Assembly (NCBI GenBank): GCA_031412355.1
Contig: JANOCR010000139.1
Span: forward strand, 1-8,533
Length of the DNA: 8,533 bases
Origin: JAENVT01 sp031412355
GTDB lineage: Bacteria > Actinomycetota > Acidimicrobiia > Acidimicrobiales > Ilumatobacteraceae
Direction: 5' to 3'
Part shown: positions 6,580 through 8,533 of the stretch, piece after piece
Layout of the letters: every line of letters starts with the position of its first letter
Numbering within the stretch: position 1 is the first letter of the stretch
The notes under the pieces: generated by a model
Told to the model about the DNA's origin: nothing
Databases searched by the model: none
Seen by the model: the letters and a program-made list of their open reading frames with translations, nothing else
Made by a program: the position numbers and the translations under genes

Positions 6580-7529
6580 CGTGATCTCTCCAGTCGTACT
6601 CGCGGGTTGAGGAACGCGATGAGTACATCCGCGAGCAACGTCGAGACCATGTAGACGATGCCGACGAGGAGCACGGCCCCTTGCAGCACAGGGACATCTT
6701 TGCTGACAACCGCGCTGAGCATGGTGGAGCCGAGACCGGCGTAGTTGAACACCTTTTCGACCCCGATGATGCCGCCGAACAAGTACCCGACCTGCACGCT
6801 GATGACCGTGATCGTCGGTGCCAGCGCGTTGCGCAGGATGTGCCTGCGCATGACCTGTCCACCGGACAAGCCCTTCATCGATGCGGTTCGGGCGTAGTCG
6901 GATTGCAGACCCTGGATGACGCCTGCCCTCGACATTCGGGCGATGTACCCGAAGTAGGCAATCACCATTGCCAGCGCCGGGGTGATGAGGTACGGGAGTT
7001 GACCGAACACGGAGGTGCCGGCCGGCGGGTTGGCAAACACGTGGCCAAGCTTCCAGTGCACGCAGAAGATCGACATCAGGACGGCCGCCGTGACGAACTC
7101 CGGGATCGACGACGTGGCCAAGCCGGTGTTGACGACGACCCGGTCGGCCACCTTGTCCTGTCGCCGAGCAGCGAAGATCCCGGCTGCGATGGAGATCGGG
7201 ATCGTGATGACAAACGCCAGCAAGGCCAGTTTCCCGGAGCGGAACAGCGCCGGGAAGATGATCTTCGACACCGCGGCTTGAGTCTGATACGAATCCCCGA
7301 AGTCCAGTGTGAACAACCGGCGTATCGACGTGAAGTACTGGTTGATCAGCGGGCGATCAGTACCGATCTGGTGGTTGAACCTCGCAACGTCCTCCTTCAG
7401 CGCGAATGGGCCGAGGACCCGGCGACCGACGTCGCCGGGAATGACGTTGACGATGAGGAACACGATCGTGGCCAGGAGCCACAGCGTGACTACTGCCGAC
7501 GCCAAGCGTCGCAGCAGATACCGACCCAT
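6576..7529 (-). CDS. Peptide/opine-type ABC transporter permease (DppB/OppB family)
   Basis: A 317-residue inner-membrane permease, the first transmembrane subunit. It has the family layout: N-terminal MGRYLLRRLASAVVTLW leading into helix 1 (about 10-30) with the NVIPGD motif, a large periplasmic loop (about 35-95) containing GTDRPLINQYF and LDFGDS, then helices at roughly 99-120, 138-156, 179-198, 235-256 and 281-305. The EAA coupling loop DYARTASMKGLSGGQVMRRH leading into ILRNALAP (211-238) precedes GGIIGVEKVFNYAGLG (252-267). Length is normal for DppB (about 310-340). The start ATG at 7529 has a strong AAGGAGG site and lies 33 nt after the stop of the solute-binding protein gene. Its TGA overlaps the next permease start by 4 nt (ATGA). 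The family is secure; the substrate is unknown. Confidence 0.95.
   Translation of the reverse strand: MGRYLLRRLASAVVTLWLLATIVFLIVNVIPGDVGRRVLGPFALKEDVARFNHQIGTDRPLINQYFTSIRRLFTLDFGDSYQTQAAVSKIIFPALFRSGKLALLAFVITIPISIAAGIFAARRQDKVADRVVVNTGLATSSIPEFVTAAVLMSIFCVHWKLGHVFANPPAGTSVFGQLPYLITPALAMVIAYFGYIARMSRAGVIQGLQSDYARTASMKGLSGGQVMRRHILRNALAPTITVISVQVGYLFGGIIGVEKVFNYAGLGSTMLSAVVSKDVPVLQGAVLLVGIVYMVSTLLADVLIAFLNPRVRLERSR
6586..6592 (-). promoter_or_regulatory. Ribosome binding site for permease C
   Basis: Read on the minus strand, TGGAGAG lies 6 nt before the ATG at 6579, inside the 3' end of the permease B gene. It supports the longer start that includes the hydrophilic N-terminal extension. Confidence 0.6.
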
Positions 7530-7533
7530 GGAG

Positions 7534-7540
7534 CCTCCTT
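7534..7540 (-). promoter_or_regulatory. Strong ribosome binding site for permease B
   Basis: Read on the minus strand, AAGGAGG lies 4 nt before the ATG at 7529, in the 33-nt gap after the solute-binding protein gene. It is the strongest ribosome site in the window. I see no convincing hairpin in that gap, so no transcript-stabilising or attenuating structure is claimed. Confidence 0.75.
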
Positions 7541-7562
7541 CGTGGATTCGATTGACCGGGAC

Positions 7563-8533
7563 TTAGGAGGTGAAACCCGCCTTGCCGCAGTAGAAGTGAC
7601 CGAGGCCCGTGGCCACGATGCCCGTCACGTTTTTCGTGTGGGCGATGAGCGTGTTGTAGAAGTACGGAATCGCGTACGGCACATCCTCGGTGGCGATCTT
7701 CTGGATCTCCTTGATCGCCGCCTTCTGACCATCGAGGTCGAGTGAGGATTGGTACTGCTTCACCGCGGTGCGGAAGGGCTCGGAGATGTAGTGCGCCGAG
7801 TTCCACTCGCCGGTGGCGTAGGCCTTCACCAGATAGACGTCGGGCACGCCACGAGGACCGTAGTCGACGATGCCGAAGTCCATGCCTCCGTCACAGCCCG
7901 CGGGCTCGACGGTCGAGTCATAGACCTTGCACCACTCCTCGCCGTCGACGACAGCCTCCTGCAGGAGGGTGACTTCCATCCCGATGTCTTTGAGCTGGCT
8001 CTGCACCAGCTGGGCGAGCTGCGGGATCTCCTGCAGCTTCGGGAAGGCCATCGTCGCCTTGAGACCGGCCTTGCCTGCGTCGGCGAGGAGTTGCTTGGCC
8101 TTCTCCACATCGCGCTCGCGCTGAGGCTGGGTGGCGTCGAAGAACGGGTAGATCGGCGAGATCGGGTGGTCGTTGCCAATGTCGCCTCGACCCTTCAACA
8201 CGGTATCGATCAACGCCTGGCGGTCGAGGCCGAGTGCCACTGCCTGGCGGACCCTCACGTCGGTGAAGTCGCCCTCGCGACAGTTCATCCAGATCTGACG
8301 GTGGGCGGAACCTCGGATGGTCTCGACGACGATGCTGTCGTCGGCGAGCAGCGCGTCGCCACCGACCACGGAGAACTGCACGATCGCATCGGCCGCGCCG
8401 CCCTGCAGACCCGAGATCTGCGTGGCGATGTCGTCGCTGAAGATGAACTCCAGCTTGTCGAGGAACGGCTTGCCACCCCACCAGTCGGCGTTGGCCTCGA
8501 ACGTGGCGCCGGTGGCTGGGTCGTAGGTGGTCA
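7563..8533 (-). CDS. Extracellular solute-binding protein, family 5 (5' partial)
   Basis: The reading frame stays open to the right window edge (first full codon at 8531). The last 322 residues are visible; the signal peptide and first lobe lie outside. Family 5 (SBP_bac_5) proteins capture peptides, opines, nickel or related solutes outside the membrane and deliver them to the permeases. Supporting motifs are NADWWGGKPFLDKLEF (14-29, family N-x-D-Y/W-W-G-G-x-P), FTDVRVRQAVALGLDRQAL (89-107, family VRQAxxxAIDR), and DVEKAKQLLADAG (141-153). Four cysteines are visible (84, 201, 213, 315), the last near the C-terminus in FYCGKAGFTS, and could form disulfides outside the cell. The gene precedes permease B in the usual order for this importer class. 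A GTG at 8381 could open a shorter frame, but the family motifs continue upstream of it, so that is not the start. Ligand specificity cannot be read from this. Confidence 0.93.
   Translation of the reverse strand, partial: TTYDPATGATFEANADWWGGKPFLDKLEFIFSDDIATQISGLQGGAADAIVQFSVVGGDALLADDSIVVETIRGSAHRQIWMNCREGDFTDVRVRQAVALGLDRQALIDTVLKGRGDIGNDHPISPIYPFFDATQPQRERDVEKAKQLLADAGKAGLKATMAFPKLQEIPQLAQLVQSQLKDIGMEVTLLQEAVVDGEEWCKVYDSTVEPAGCDGGMDFGIVDYGPRGVPDVYLVKAYATGEWNSAHYISEPFRTAVKQYQSSLDLDGQKAAIKEIQKIATEDVPYAIPYFYNTLIAHTKNVTGIVATGLGHFYCGKAGFTS

Noticed and set aside
6681..7745. Long plus-strand open frame (354 codons) opposite permease B and the solute-binding protein
   Set aside because: The product is Arg/Asp-rich without recognisable motifs and spans two well-supported minus-strand genes, so it is a shadow.

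Overview
The window is high-GC bacterial DNA. Strongly biased codon use, a GTG start, tightly overlapping genes and only about 40 non-coding bases suggest an actinobacterium. The gene mix would fit an Acidimicrobiia/Ilumatobacter-like lineage, but that finer placement is inference only. No rRNA, tRNA, CRISPR array, insertion sequence or phage gene was seen. Both operons enter from outside the window, so neither promoter is visible.

Left half (1-3539, plus strand): an operon for a heteromeric sarcosine-oxidase-type amine-oxidising flavoenzyme. It runs alpha subunit (5' end missing), a 127-residue gamma-like protein, beta subunit, delta subunit. Successive genes overlap by 23, 4 and 1 nt, so translation is probably coupled. 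Beta keeps the FAD-binding glycine motif and the His that carries covalent FMN in the family. Delta keeps its Cys/Cys/His/Cys zinc set. Alpha keeps its C-terminal folate-binding (GcvT-like) domain. Alpha is unusual in two ways: it has an apparently complete CxC...CxxxxC [2Fe-2S] motif, which I recall as lost in classical sarcosine oxidase alpha, and the flavoprotein part before that motif looks strongly shortened. The gamma-like protein is also short.

Right half (3548-8533, minus strand): a peptide/opine/nickel-family (Dpp/Opp) ABC importer read right to left. It consists of an extracellular solute-binding protein (5' end missing), permease B, permease C and one fused ATPase with two complete nucleotide-binding halves. 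The two permeases and the ATPase are joined by 4-nt ATGA overlaps, and each has a good Shine-Dalgarno site.

The two operons converge with only 8 nt between stop codons. A plausible but unproven reading is that the importer supplies peptides or amino-acid conjugates whose N-alkylated parts the oxidase degrades, passing one-carbon units to tetrahydrofolate. No gene in the window directly proves this link. The most novel element is the alpha subunit's cofactor arrangement.
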